Assembly (NCBI RefSeq): GCF_016901815.1
Contig: NZ_JACSNR010000006.1
Coordinates: 1-64,000 of the forward strand
Direction: 5' to 3'
From: Hydrogenoanaerobacterium saccharovorans
GTDB lineage: Bacteria > Bacillota > Clostridia > Oscillospirales > Ruminococcaceae
DNA length: 64,000 nucleotides
A program made the translations under genes and the position numbers. Position 1 is the first letter of the stretch. The number at the start of each line of letters is the position of its first letter. This document shows positions 54,249 through 63,663 of this stretch, piece by piece. The notes under the pieces were generated by a model. That model was not told where the DNA came from. It saw only the letters and a program-made list of their open reading frames with translations, and did no database searches.

Positions 54249-55997
54249 CTATGCGTTCGGACCTGTCCCGGCAGTTCCGGACAGCTCATCAGAAACCGGC
54301 ACCAGGATTACACCCTTTTCACCATCATGGACAAAGTAACTGGTCAGAATCCAGCCCTCCAGCGTCACTGCCAGAGGCTGAATCCACACATTATTCCGGC
54401 CAGACACAGTCACGCCGGTATCCACCAGGCTCCGGTCCGCAAAGTCAAAGCGGTACAGCCGCTGCACAGTATCCTCCTGCTGTTCCTGTTCGGCACAGAC
54501 AAATGCCATCCCGCTTTCCCCGGCAATCCAGTGTTTTGCTGTATACTGTCGGGCATCAAAGTCCAGCTGCTCCAGCATTCCGGTCCCGAAATCAAAGTAA
54601 TAAAGCCCCCCGGGTTCAAAATCAGTTGTATGCTGAGTCAGCACCAGACCTTTATCCCCAATACAGTTCATCTCCCAGCGATCCCGGGAAAACAGGACTT
54701 CCTCACCGGTTTCCACCGACACCAGAATCCACTCTTCGATCCACTCGAATCCATAGGTTCTGGTGAGCACCCAGTTTCCGCCGCCCAGAATCCGTGGGTC
54801 AGCCTGGGCTCCCACAGTACCATATTCTGTTTTCCGGAAGTTATTTTCCCGCAGACAGTGCACTACCCCGGTTCCGGTATCCAGCAACTGCAGTCCTTCG
54901 GGATCGGTCCACACCCAGTACCGCAGATCTTCCGACACATCATATCCCCCAATCTGCTGTCGGCTGGAATCCCCATCTCCGACGATAGCCTTCATCAGCT
55001 CCTCCGGCAATCCGATCACGCTGGCTTCTGACCCGCTGCTCCGGACGGGATAAAGTCCGTCCCCGCCGGTAAGGTACGGTGCACCATTTCCCCGGATCAG
55101 CCGGGAAAATCCCTGGAACAGTGAAGGCACCCGGATTTCCACACAGTCGGGTGTCTGCCAGTCCGGCGGACAGTACTCCCAGAACTTCCAGGTCTCGGAG
55201 CCCTGATCCAGGCTGCTGTATGTGCCGAGGATCAGCGAATCACCGACAGTCAGTGCATTCATCGGATAGAACCATCCGAATCCATGGTAAAACCACTCCT
55301 GACGGCTCATTTCCAGCATGGGAATCACCTGTCCGGACAGATTGGCCTGATCGGTTGGTGTGGCGATGGTGCGCATCGACCGGAAGATGAGATCTCCTTC
55401 TGCCCGCACCTCCATGGTGTAGAAATCCCGGCTGAGGGGTTCTCCGCCCGGATTGAGCGAGTCTTCCGAAGAAATCACTGCTGTCGCCGTCCCATCACCG
55501 TTGTACTGAAAGCTCTCCAGCTCCTTGCCCCAGGGTCTGTCCCCATTCCGGTATCCAGGCAGAACCCAGTCGCTCTCAAGCGGCCAGCGAATCCGGAAAT
55601 CCCGGGTCTGAGCATCATATTCCAGCTGATTGCGCAGCCGCTCCGGGTCCAGTTCCCATACCGTATCCAGAACTTTGCCAAAGTAGCGCTCCATCTGCTG
55701 TTCCATCTTTTCCTCCGGGAACCGGTACCAACCCCAGCCAAGCTCTTCCAGTCCGGCTGCTCCGCCATTCTCATGGAGATAGCTGTAAAGACAGTACTCT
55801 GCCAGATCATTCGGATCAATGTCCTCCGGGGCGGTGAACTCATCCTGAAGCGGAAGAAGCGCCATGGAAAAATACTCCTGCCACAGCTGCTCCAGTTCCT
55901 GGGCATCCGTGACTTTCCGGGCCGGAACAGCCGGTTCTTCCCCACAACCGCAGAGAATCATCAGAAGTGCCGCTCCCAATGCCAGAATCCGTTTCAT
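54249..55997 (-). CDS. Lipoprotein, propeller-like, function unknown
   Basis: 582 residues from ATG 55997 (SD GAAAGGAGG). Lipobox ILCGCG after a short signal peptide. The mature part has repeated W/Y-containing beta strands with G-D turns (DGLYPVRSSG, YYFDFGTGMLEQL, LYRFDFADRSLVDTG), as in beta-propellers. No enzyme motif seen. 73 bases upstream of the GLUG lipoprotein gene. Confidence 0.78.
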   Translation of the reverse strand: MKRILALGAALLMILCGCGEEPAVPARKVTDAQELEQLWQEYFSMALLPLQDEFTAPEDIDPNDLAEYCLYSYLHENGGAAGLEELGWGWYRFPEEKMEQQMERYFGKVLDTVWELDPERLRNQLEYDAQTRDFRIRWPLESDWVLPGYRNGDRPWGKELESFQYNGDGTATAVISSEDSLNPGGEPLSRDFYTMEVRAEGDLIFRSMRTIATPTDQANLSGQVIPMLEMSRQEWFYHGFGWFYPMNALTVGDSLILGTYSSLDQGSETWKFWEYCPPDWQTPDCVEIRVPSLFQGFSRLIRGNGAPYLTGGDGLYPVRSSGSEASVIGLPEELMKAIVGDGDSSRQQIGGYDVSEDLRYWVWTDPEGLQLLDTGTGVVHCLRENNFRKTEYGTVGAQADPRILGGGNWVLTRTYGFEWIEEWILVSVETGEEVLFSRDRWEMNCIGDKGLVLTQHTTDFEPGGLYYFDFGTGMLEQLDFDARQYTAKHWIAGESGMAFVCAEQEQQEDTVQRLYRFDFADRSLVDTGVTVSGRNNVWIQPLAVTLEGWILTSYFVHDGEKGVILVPVSDELSGTAGTGPNA

Positions 55998-56067
55998 ATT
56001 CCGCGTTCCTCCTTTCACGCTTCGGGGCGGTCTGCACCCGGCGCCGGGCTGAAGTTCGCCGGAAAAT

Positions 56068-56850
56068 CTACTCCTGCTTGGCGTAATAACTATCGGTCAG
56101 ACGCCAGATTCCGTCTTCCCGTACCAGCACCAGTGTGTCCCGCCAGCTCTCGACCAGGCTCGCATCCGCCTCAATTGCAATCCGGTCTTCAGCCTGTTCC
56201 ACAATTTCTGCTGTTTCAAAATCCCATTGGAACGGCCTTGCAACGCTGCCTACACTGCCAAGGACATAGAGATGATCGTTCAGATCCCAGTACATGCCAT
56301 ATCCCGTCTCCGGGTCATAAAAGAAATGGGACAGGTCCGCTGCCTGCGGTTCAAACACAGTCAGGAGGTCCTGACGCATCTCCCCGACAGACGAGTAGGG
56401 CAGATGATGAACCAGCAGGAACTCCTGGGTGTACCGACCATCCGGACTCAAAATTTCCACCTTTTCCGGCACTCCATCGGTACTGTCGGTATCCCAGCGA
56501 ATAATGGACACCAGCCCCTCCTCCCGATAAACTTCTTCCCCATAGGTCAGATAGTTGAGGTAGTGTGCCTTCTCTGTCAGATCCTCTGCCAGCGTGAGGG
56601 CTTCCTCTTCAGTAAGCGTTTCCCGGTGCTGAAGCTCCCAGAGCTGCGATACCCGATCGACGTCATCGGTCCAGTAGTATGCCGTCTCCCCAAAAGAATC
56701 CTCAGCCGGAAACTCTGGCATTGCTTCCGGGCCGGAACTTGAAGAGGTTTCCTCCGGCAGCGATTCAGATCCGGAAGAGGATGCCGGATGTCCTGCGCAT
56801 CCGGAGAGTACTATCAGCAGCGCTGCTGCAGCCGCAAGCCATCTTTTCAT
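56068..56850 (-). CDS. Lipoprotein, function unknown
   Basis: 260 residues from ATG 56850 (SD GGAGGAAT). Signal peptide WLAAAAALLIVL, lipobox LSGC, Ser/Glu linker, then an acidic domain ending in WRLTDSYYAKQ. No family recognised. It is the first gene of the three-lipoprotein run and shares the linker style of the other two, so they may form one surface assembly. Confidence 0.75.
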   Translation of the reverse strand: MKRWLAAAAALLIVLSGCAGHPASSSGSESLPEETSSSSGPEAMPEFPAEDSFGETAYYWTDDVDRVSQLWELQHRETLTEEEALTLAEDLTEKAHYLNYLTYGEEVYREEGLVSIIRWDTDSTDGVPEKVEILSPDGRYTQEFLLVHHLPYSSVGEMRQDLLTVFEPQAADLSHFFYDPETGYGMYWDLNDHLYVLGSVGSVARPFQWDFETAEIVEQAEDRIAIEADASLVESWRDTLVLVREDGIWRLTDSYYAKQE

Positions 56851-57064
56851 CAGAATTCCTCCATTTCTAAGCCATTGGTGCAGATGGATGCCGGGCAAGC
56901 CGGAGAAAGTGTCCGGAATAGTCACTCAACATACTGAATAACTCACACGGTTCTGCAAAGCCGCAGCAGTAAAGACATCCCCATCTATTCCGCAAAAAGC
57001 AGAAACAACATAGCTTCCAGATGATACAATATCTCATGGATGAAAGCAATTTTGGCATGCTTTT

Positions 57065-57105
57065 TCCTGTATGTCCTAAATACAGGACCTTTCTCGTGGT
57101 ATAAT
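57065..57105 (+). promoter_or_regulatory. Palindrome and -10 box upstream of the deiminase-like gene
   Basis: TCCTGTAT and ATACAGGA (8-bp arms, 7-base spacer) end 12 bases before TATAAT (57100-57105), so they overlap where a -35 box would lie. The gene starts 240 bases later; 56851-57344 has no other gene. Confidence 0.45.
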
Positions 57106-57344
57106 CAAGGAAAAGCTATTGAAACGATAACTCTGACAGAATATTTGAATCTCTTATTGCAGGGAGTCTGATCCATGCAGATGCATTCCAAACTTCTTTA
57201 GGCGTACCATCAGCATGGCAAAGTCAAAAACGATGCTTAACCCTGATTTTTGTACTGCCAAACATAATCCTCCTGCTGTCCATCAGCCTCTGTCACACAG
57301 TTTCAAAAGCTTTTCAATCTAAAAATAAAGGACCGGTCTGCGCT

Positions 57345-58142
57345 ATGCTCTATTTTTCTTCTTTGCTGAAAAATCCCCCCTATACCCAAGACGCTGATGT
57401 GCTCTTTTCCGCACTTAGGTCCCATAGAGAGGATTTTTGCCTCTTTGATGGCGGAAAAAATATCTGGGCCAGAGACTATATGCCCATCCGGAGCCACAAA
57501 GGAGAACTCCTGTCATTCCGATACAGTCCAAGTTACATGGCGGATTGTCCGGCAGAGTACACCAACTATCGGACCGACATCCGCTTCCCCTTCCCGACCC
57601 GCTATTCCAGCATCAATCTGGATGGTGGCAACGCAGTATTTTCGCCATCCAGGAAAACGGTGATCATCAGTGACCGGATCTTTTCCGAAAACCCGGAATG
57701 GAATCGGGAAACATTGGAAAAAGAGCTTTCAAAACTTCTGGACGCCAGAATTATCTTCATCGAATCCCTGCCCTCTGACTTCACTGGGCATGCCGATGGA
57801 ATGGTGCGGTTTTTGTCTGAAGATACTGTCCTGATCAATAAAACCTCTTTCAAACGCGGACTGGAGCAGCGCCAGTCCCAGGCCCTGCGAGAACTTGGAT
57901 TTACTGTGGTGGAATTTCCATATTTCTACTCTGGAGGTATCAGCGCAGTGGGTTCTTATCTGAACTATCTGGAAACACCCAAGCACATATTTCTTCCTGT
58001 GTTTGGTATTTTCACAGATGCGGATGCGCTGAAGGAGGCTTCCGGTCTGTTCCGGAAAGACATAGTTCCGGTTCTGCTCTCCGCAATACCGAAGAAAGGA
58101 GGCGCACTGAACTGCATCAGCTGGGAAGACGGGATTGACTGA
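57345..58142 (+). CDS. Agmatine deiminase/peptidyl-arginine deiminase-family enzyme
   Basis: 265 residues. WARDYMP, NLDGGN, FTGHADGMVRF (catalytic His and Asp) and GGALNCISW (nucleophilic Cys near residue 257) are all in place and in family order, so guanidino-group hydrolysis is likely. It is about 80-100 residues shorter than typical agmatine deiminases, mainly at the N-terminus, and no upstream in-frame extension with an SD is evident. No putrescine-pathway partner genes are adjacent. Confidence 0.85.
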   Translation: MLYFSSLLKNPPYTQDADVLFSALRSHREDFCLFDGGKNIWARDYMPIRSHKGELLSFRYSPSYMADCPAEYTNYRTDIRFPFPTRYSSINLDGGNAVFSPSRKTVIISDRIFSENPEWNRETLEKELSKLLDARIIFIESLPSDFTGHADGMVRFLSEDTVLINKTSFKRGLEQRQSQALRELGFTVVEFPYFYSGGISAVGSYLNYLETPKHIFLPVFGIFTDADALKEASGLFRKDIVPVLLSAIPKKGGALNCISWEDGID

Positions 58143-58188
58143 TAAACTATAAAATCTGCTCGGTCTCTTGTCCTGTATCAGCCAAATA

Positions 58189-58222
58189 AAAACAGGGGAG
58201 TCTTTTGGGCTCCTCTGTTTTT
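58189..58222. terminator. Bidirectional terminator
   Basis: AAACAG-GGAG pairs with CTCC-CTGTTT with A and T tracts on either side, between the convergent deiminase and WYL genes. Confidence 0.8.
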
Positions 58223-58254
58223 TTGATTTCAGAATATTCAAAAAAGATCTGCTT

Positions 58255-59256
58255 TTACTTTTCCTCTGTGTTCTGACTGTATTTTGCAAGTCCCGTTTCC
58301 AGAACCCCACGGATTCTGCTCCGGAACGACTCCGGCGCAAGGATCTCCACATGATTGATATATTGCATCGCCCAGTGCTCCATAGCATTGGGGCTCACCC
58401 GAACTGTGACATGGACCTTTGTGGAATCTTTCGCTTCTCTCATCTCAACCTCAGGGCCAAACCAGTCAACAATCTGATCGACAATCTCCTTATCCGCAAG
58501 AAAACGGATTGTCTCCTTGGGATCTGTATACATATAGGGCAAACCGGAGGCAAGTTCCTGATAATTCACTCCCTGCTCGTATCCAGGAATGTTTCGCAGC
58601 GGGGTTGCTTTTCGATCTGCAATCTTGATACTGGTGATCCGGTCCAGTCTGTGGAATACCATATTGCCCCAGTATTCACTATATGCCATCAGGTAGTACC
58701 TCTGATTGTGGAGGATCATCTGATAGGGACTTACATACTGATGAGAAGACCAGTGCAGCTTTTTATCCAGTCCGAATTTGTTGTAATTGTAATGGATCTG
58801 TTTGCCCTGCTCGATGGCGGAATCAATGACATCGATATTGTAAAAGAGGGACTGGTTCTCGGTTTTGCCCCAATCGCCCACTGAACAGATATACCGCACC
58901 CGTGCCTTGAAATACCGATTGGAGAGCTGACAGATCCGGTCAATCAGATCTTTCGAATGCCGGGTGGTAATATACCGGCTGCTCAGGATTCCATCAATCA
59001 TCATGCGCAGCTCTGAATCCTCAAACTCCCGGCACACCAGATAGCTTCCCTCCCGCACTGAAGCAATATCTGCGCCGGCTTCCTTGAGAAGGGAAAGGTT
59101 TCTGCCGATCGCCTTTCGCTCCATTACAATCCCATAATCGTGATCCAGATAGTGCGCAATCGTTTCCTGTGTCAGCGGATGGTCGCAATCACTGTACTGC
59201 TTGAGAATCTGCCAGATTCGGAGTAAGGCTAGTTTTTTGGGCTCCAGACTCTCCAT
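58255..59256 (-). CDS. WYL-domain transcriptional regulator
   Basis: 333 residues from ATG 59256 (SD CAGGAGGGA). N-terminal helix-turn-helix (LTQETIAHYLDHDYGIVMER), then a WYL domain: HYNYNKFGLDKK, VSPYQMILHNQRYYLMAYSE, VFHRLDRITSI, and a C-terminal WCX-like region. WYL proteins sense nucleic acid fragments or nucleotides and control DNA-damage or defence genes. It is the nearest regulator to the GGGACA palindromes at 59845-59948 and 63664-63679. Confidence 0.92.
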   Translation of the reverse strand: MESLEPKKLALLRIWQILKQYSDCDHPLTQETIAHYLDHDYGIVMERKAIGRNLSLLKEAGADIASVREGSYLVCREFEDSELRMMIDGILSSRYITTRHSKDLIDRICQLSNRYFKARVRYICSVGDWGKTENQSLFYNIDVIDSAIEQGKQIHYNYNKFGLDKKLHWSSHQYVSPYQMILHNQRYYLMAYSEYWGNMVFHRLDRITSIKIADRKATPLRNIPGYEQGVNYQELASGLPYMYTDPKETIRFLADKEIVDQIVDWFGPEVEMREAKDSTKVHVTVRVSPNAMEHWAMQYINHVEILAPESFRSRIRGVLETGLAKYSQNTEEK

Positions 59257-59421
59257 TTTGATCCCTCCTGAACTGCTGCTTTTGCTTATAGTGTAGCGGA
59301 TCATTGTTATGAAGTCAAACAAGCTCCCCGGGCTCAAGGAAAATCAGCTGCACCATATTTTCTCTTCCCAATTGTATTCTCTTATATCAGATCCCTCAGC
59401 GTATAAGGTATAATATGGCCA

Positions 59422-59800
59422 TTATTCTTCACTTCCTGGACAGCAGAAGCCCCGATCCACAAGTGCTGGGGCCATTTTCTCGAGGAAATCCTGATTCTGT
59501 GCAAAAATTTCCTTTGCCTTTCTGTAATAGCGCTCAACTTCCGCTGCAGCAAGCTGCTCCCAAATAAACAATGTCCCGGACGCATCTTTCCAGCAAAAGA
59601 AAGAGCGGCAGCCGCTTTCTTCGATCAGAGCTTCGGCCATCAGCGACTTCCCCACCCCCGGCTCGCCATAAAGCAGCAGCCCCTTTCGGTGCCGAAACAC
59701 CCAACCAGCTGTATGCCTCCCGGGTTTTCAGGGTATCACTGATCTGCTGAAGCTCCCTTTTTACCAAGGCATATCCGATAATTCGATCAAAAGCACTCAT
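59422..59800 (-). pseudogene. AAA ATPase (FtsH-like) remnant
   Basis: SAFDRIIGYALVKRELQQIS is followed by a frame break at a GGGG run near 59685 (one extra G), then GLLLYGEPGVGKSLMAEALI (Walker A). After FFCWKDASG the text jumps to RYYRKAKEIFAQNQDFLEKM and stops, so Walker B, sensor and arginine finger are deleted. Full relatives are ~500-600 residues. Confidence 0.75.
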
Positions 59801-59844
59801 CATAAAAACTTCCTTTCGTCCTGGATGTGCTTTCAATATATCAT

Positions 59845-59866
59845 CGGACATGTCCCTTTTTGTCCC
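59845..59866. promoter_or_regulatory. Paired GGGACA half-sites
   Basis: On the minus strand GGGACA-AAAA-GGGACATGTCC: a direct repeat plus an inverted half, 45 bases upstream of the AAA remnant start. It uses the same half-site as the palindromes at 59933 and 63664. Confidence 0.6.
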
Positions 59867-59932
59867 GCTTAAACTGGAATCCGGCCCTGCGGGTTGTTTG
59901 GATTTCCCCGCGTTGGTCGCCGAAAGCCCTGT

Positions 59933-59994
59933 GGGACAAAAATGTCCCACTGCCGACTGCACACCTTGCAGCGCTGTGTTTCCCCTGCTATCAT
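59933..59994 (+). promoter_or_regulatory. Palindrome 17 bp upstream of a sigma-A promoter
   Basis: GGGACA-AAAA-TGTCCC (59933-59948), then 17 bases, TTGCAG (59966-59971), a 17-base spacer and TATCAT (59989-59994). The promoter drives the gene at 60064. The identical layout at 63664-63725 argues for an activator site centred near -60. Confidence 0.75.
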
Positions 59995-60063
59995 GATGAC
60001 AGGAGTGAAGACGATGGAAAATCTGTCTTTCAGCCCTGTGACACCCGGAAAGGAGAAGTGAAA

Positions 60064-60768
60064 ATGGATATTCTGAAGAACAAAGTAAAGGAACTGGAAA
60101 CTCAGACAGACCATGAAGCGATTGTAAAAAGCCTGCAGGAAATCGGAAAATTGCTGCTGACCGACTATGTGGTTCAGGTTGATGACGTCACTGTTGAGCC
60201 CCTGTGGGTTGAGGCCTATTACTACAACCAGAACTGTTTTCCCGATCCGTTTGTCCACGGTCGACCGGAACAGAAAGAATACGATATACTGTACTTTCAT
60301 CACAGCACCGATGACCAGAGAAATGGCGTAGATCTCTGTCTTTCGCTGGGTGATTACTATCTTTCGTTCCTGCTGAAATACACCACTGTAAATGGACAGC
60401 TGAAGTCACAGTCTGAGCTCAGCCCGCTGATCCGGGAAAAATATGCGGAAGGAAAGCAAAACGACATTCTGATGCACAATGCAAATCCCGAAGGTCTCAT
60501 TTCCTGTACTACCAGAATCGGCCTCTCTGACTCCGAGGAAAAGAATCCCGAAATCAAAGAAATGAAGAGCTTTTTCAAAAACGAAAAGCTGGCAATTGCA
60601 CGCGATTTTGACAAGGAGTTTGATGCAAAGGTCAAGCTACCCAAGCGGGAAAGCCTTGTCAAGGAGTATCTTGCCGATAAAGCAGAGATGAGTCAGGCCG
60701 ACAAGGCTGACTTTTGTGTAAAAAAACTCGGTTATTGCCTGAGTGAATACAAGCCGTCAAAGAAATAA
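60064..60768 (+). CDS. Uncharacterised 234-residue protein, weak resemblance to 3-methyladenine DNA glycosylases
   Basis: ATG 60064 with SD GGAAAGGAG. Pattern TVEPLWVEAYYYNQNCFPDP, FVHGRPEQ, DILYFHH and then GVDLCLS resembles the core of MPG-type glycosylase-fold proteins (F-x-DPFVH, then a fold strand with GxDxxx). I would not assign activity. The C-terminal helical end is KKLGYCLSEYKPSKK. Control by the GGGACA promoter links it to the WYL regulator. Confidence 0.7.
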   Translation: MDILKNKVKELETQTDHEAIVKSLQEIGKLLLTDYVVQVDDVTVEPLWVEAYYYNQNCFPDPFVHGRPEQKEYDILYFHHSTDDQRNGVDLCLSLGDYYLSFLLKYTTVNGQLKSQSELSPLIREKYAEGKQNDILMHNANPEGLISCTTRIGLSDSEEKNPEIKEMKSFFKNEKLAIARDFDKEFDAKVKLPKRESLVKEYLADKAEMSQADKADFCVKKLGYCLSEYKPSKK

Positions 60769-60826
60769 CCTATGTGGGACTCCTCCGCTGACGGGTACAA
60801 AGTCAACTGGATCCACAGACCAATAG

Positions 60827-60858
60827 AAAAGCTGCCATATCTGAGATATGGCAGCTTT
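60827..60858. terminator. Terminator between convergent genes
   Basis: AAAGCTGCCATAT pairs with ATATGGCAGCTTT around CTGAG, with A and T tracts, serving 60064-60768 and the rtcB frame. Confidence 0.85.
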
Positions 60859-60879
60859 CTTGTCTGTTCAGGCCATGAT

Positions 60880-61991
60880 TTACCGATCACTGGCCTTGAA
60901 ATTGTAGACAGGCTTGATAACCTGATCGATCCGGACAGTATCCCGCACATTCTCAAGGATTTCATCCATTGGCTTGTAGGCCATGGGACACTCGTCTATG
61001 GTATTCTTTGACACAGAGGAGGTGTAAATGCCCTTCATGCTCTCCTTAAAATCATGAAGAGTATAGTTGTTCATGGTCTCTTTCCTGCTCAGCCTTCGTC
61101 CAGCGCCATGAGGTGCACTGCAGTTCCAGTCACTGTTTCCACAAGCCCTGTGCAGATAAGGCTCCCGTCCCGCATATTCATCGGGATCAGCAGTCTCTCT
61201 CCTTCTTTCGCTGATACAGCGCCCTTCCGCAGGATCATCTGCTCCATATCAATATAGTTGTGAATCGTTGTAAAACTGCTTTCCTCTGTCAGATGCAGGC
61301 GATCCAGGATCTCCTCCTTGATGATTGTTCGGTTCAGGTCCGCAAACTTCTGCATAATCTCCATGTCATGAAGATACTCCTGCATTGCGTTTCCGGTCAG
61401 ATATGCCAGCCCATAGGGGATTTCTGTCTGAGTGCGCCCTCCACATTCCTTATAGGCGATTTTCTGGTAGTATTCCGCTACCCGAAGTCCTGGATTCCGG
61501 CTCCCTGTATGGATCACAAGATAGAGGCTCTCCCCATCTGTATCGACTTCGATAAAATGGTTTCCTCCTCCCAACGATCCCAGACTTTCCAACGCCCGGC
61601 GGGTATCGATTTTCTTAAAGCAGCACAGCTTCTGGATATCCAGACGACCATGACTCCGGTGCAGCCGTTCCCGAACATTGCGGCCATAGGGAATATTGGC
61701 CCGGATTACGCTGTCAAGCTCGGGAAAGTTCAGCCGCTTTTCTTTCAGCTTCACCGTCAGCATTCCACATCCAATATCCACTCCCACCAGATTGGGAATC
61801 ACCTGATCTGTAATCGTCATGGTCAGTCCGATTACACAGCCTTTTCCGGTATGTACATCCGGCATAATCCGGATTTTACTGTTCTCCGACTGAGGCCGAT
61901 CGCAAAATGTGCGGATCTGTTTTTCTGCCGATGGTTCCAGAAGCTGTGTAAATACGATTGCTTCTCCATATTTTCCATGTACCTCTATCAT
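60880..61991 (-). pseudogene. rtcB: RtcB RNA ligase gene with a late frameshift
   Basis: The first 290 codons are intact RtcB: PDVHTGKGCVIGL, GVDIGCGM (metal-site Cys), LGSLGGGNHFIEV, HTGSRNPG. Near 61131-61150 the frame shifts by one; beyond it, the other frame continues DWNCSAPHGAGRRLSRKE and the C-terminal MDEILENVRDTVRI, VIKPVYNFKA. The His that RtcB guanylylates lies in that second part (61108-61110). As read, the protein loses its active nucleophile. RtcB joins 2',3'-cyclic phosphate and 5'-OH RNA ends. Confidence 0.88.
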
Positions 61992-62028
61992 TGCTTTTTC
62001 CTTTCTCTCGAGACCATGCCATTTCTGT

Positions 62029-63621
62029 TCAGTCTCCTAAAATATCATACCACATCTGGCTGCACCACTCCTGTACCGCCTGAAATAATCGGGATTTATG
62101 TATATCGGTGTTGATGCTCGGCTCTATCCGGCAGACGGTATAATCCTGAATCTCCAGCACAGCCCGGCATGTCCCACACTTCCAGATCCCAACATAGGTA
62201 TAGCCATAATCCATATTCTGAAACAGCCTCAGACACTCAACGCCATCCCGCTCGGCCTTGCTGAATTCCCAGGCAGTCATCATCGAAGCGAAGAGGTACT
62301 CTCCGACCAACTCCGGTGCAAAGAACTGCCCGGCGTGCATTTCAGGAATCCGGCGCTGTAAAATCAAAGGACTGGCCCTCCATGCTCCCCTCTGTCCCTG
62401 GATCATCTTCCGGTACATAGCTGGCTCCATGGCAGAGAGCTCTACCATACACTCCAGGGAGGACAGATCTGTCAGTTGATGATAAATCCATTCACTGTCA
62501 TACTGCGTTTTTAACTGCCTTAATACCTCCCAGATCCGCCCGTAAAAATGCAGATAATACAGTACCCAGATCGACAGTGGTGATTTCATCAGCATATAGA
62601 GATAGTTGGAATCCTCAAACAGCCGTTCCAGTTGTTCTATTTCCCCGAGGAAAAGCAGAAATTCCGGACGGCTCTGGAGAAGCTGGTTGATCGGCTGGTA
62701 ACCTGACACTTCCAGGGTTTGAATAATTCCAGGCAGTTTCTCCTTCCGATGCATTCCTCCAGAAACTGTTGGCAGATCGAGGCCCTCCATGACGATGTCT
62801 GAAAGCGGCTGCAAAAGGGTTTGTACTGTCAGATAAAACGACCGGCTGTATCCGATATACCGGGTCAGATATAAAATCTGTTCCAGATGCAGTTCCGCAT
62901 CCTGAAACGGGATCGCTCCCGGGTAATACTTCCGGAACATCTTCCGGAACTTCTGGAGAAATGGATTTCTGAAAAAGACTGACAGAAGCGGATCTTTCTG
63001 ATACCAGCACTCCCATCTGATAAGCTGCCGTTCCCACAGAATCCTGTCCGCTTCCTGCAGAACCAGGCGAATGGAACCATTCTCCATATCCAGGATTGCC
63101 CGTTCTTCCACCTCAGTTTCATGCTCTGACAGACAAGGCCATGCTGACGGGCAGCCTTCCCCCTTCCGCAGCTTGCCGGAAACAGTAATACAGCCTGGTT
63201 TTCCTTTCAGCTTCACAAGCTGAATATCATCGCTTCTCGCACCATCCAGACCGCACACCGGACAAATCAGAATCTTCTTGCCTGTCAATGGCAGATTCAA
63301 CTGTAAAACCGGTTTGTCGGCCTGGGGAAACCGAATCCACTGCCGGATCAGATCATCCGAAAGGCCTGGCGGCGATTTCTGCCCTTTTGTCGGAAAATAC
63401 CGGATATAGGCCGGAATTCGTGCCCCGCAGCATGGGCAGACATAAAAATGCCGGCGCAGCAAAATCTGATCTCCAGCCCGTTCTGCAGAGGTGCAGCAGA
63501 GTTTATACTGCGTCTGCAGCAGCTTCTCTGCCCGCTGCGGACCAAGCCCCAGTACACGCTCCTTCAGAATGAACCCCTGATGCAAAAAACACTGCTCCTG
63601 CTGTTCTGTCTGATTCTCCAT
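62029..63621 (-). CDS. 530-residue protein with zinc-finger-like Cys pairs, function unknown
   Basis: ATG 63621 chosen for SD GGAGGAG; the longer frame to 63762 has none. CPCCG near residue 60, CPVCG near 120 and CGTC near 490 suggest zinc sites; the rest is helical with many aromatic residues (LYLTRYIGYSRSFYLTVQTL). No family recognised. Its upstream region carries the GGGACA palindrome shared with the divergent gene at 63756, so it likely belongs to the same regulon. Confidence 0.75.
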   Translation of the reverse strand: MENQTEQQEQCFLHQGFILKERVLGLGPQRAEKLLQTQYKLCCTSAERAGDQILLRRHFYVCPCCGARIPAYIRYFPTKGQKSPPGLSDDLIRQWIRFPQADKPVLQLNLPLTGKKILICPVCGLDGARSDDIQLVKLKGKPGCITVSGKLRKGEGCPSAWPCLSEHETEVEERAILDMENGSIRLVLQEADRILWERQLIRWECWYQKDPLLSVFFRNPFLQKFRKMFRKYYPGAIPFQDAELHLEQILYLTRYIGYSRSFYLTVQTLLQPLSDIVMEGLDLPTVSGGMHRKEKLPGIIQTLEVSGYQPINQLLQSRPEFLLFLGEIEQLERLFEDSNYLYMLMKSPLSIWVLYYLHFYGRIWEVLRQLKTQYDSEWIYHQLTDLSSLECMVELSAMEPAMYRKMIQGQRGAWRASPLILQRRIPEMHAGQFFAPELVGEYLFASMMTAWEFSKAERDGVECLRLFQNMDYGYTYVGIWKCGTCRAVLEIQDYTVCRIEPSINTDIHKSRLFQAVQEWCSQMWYDILGD

Positions 63622-63663
63622 CTTTCGCTCTCCTCCTTTCCTCCTCAGTATAGAAAAATCAAC

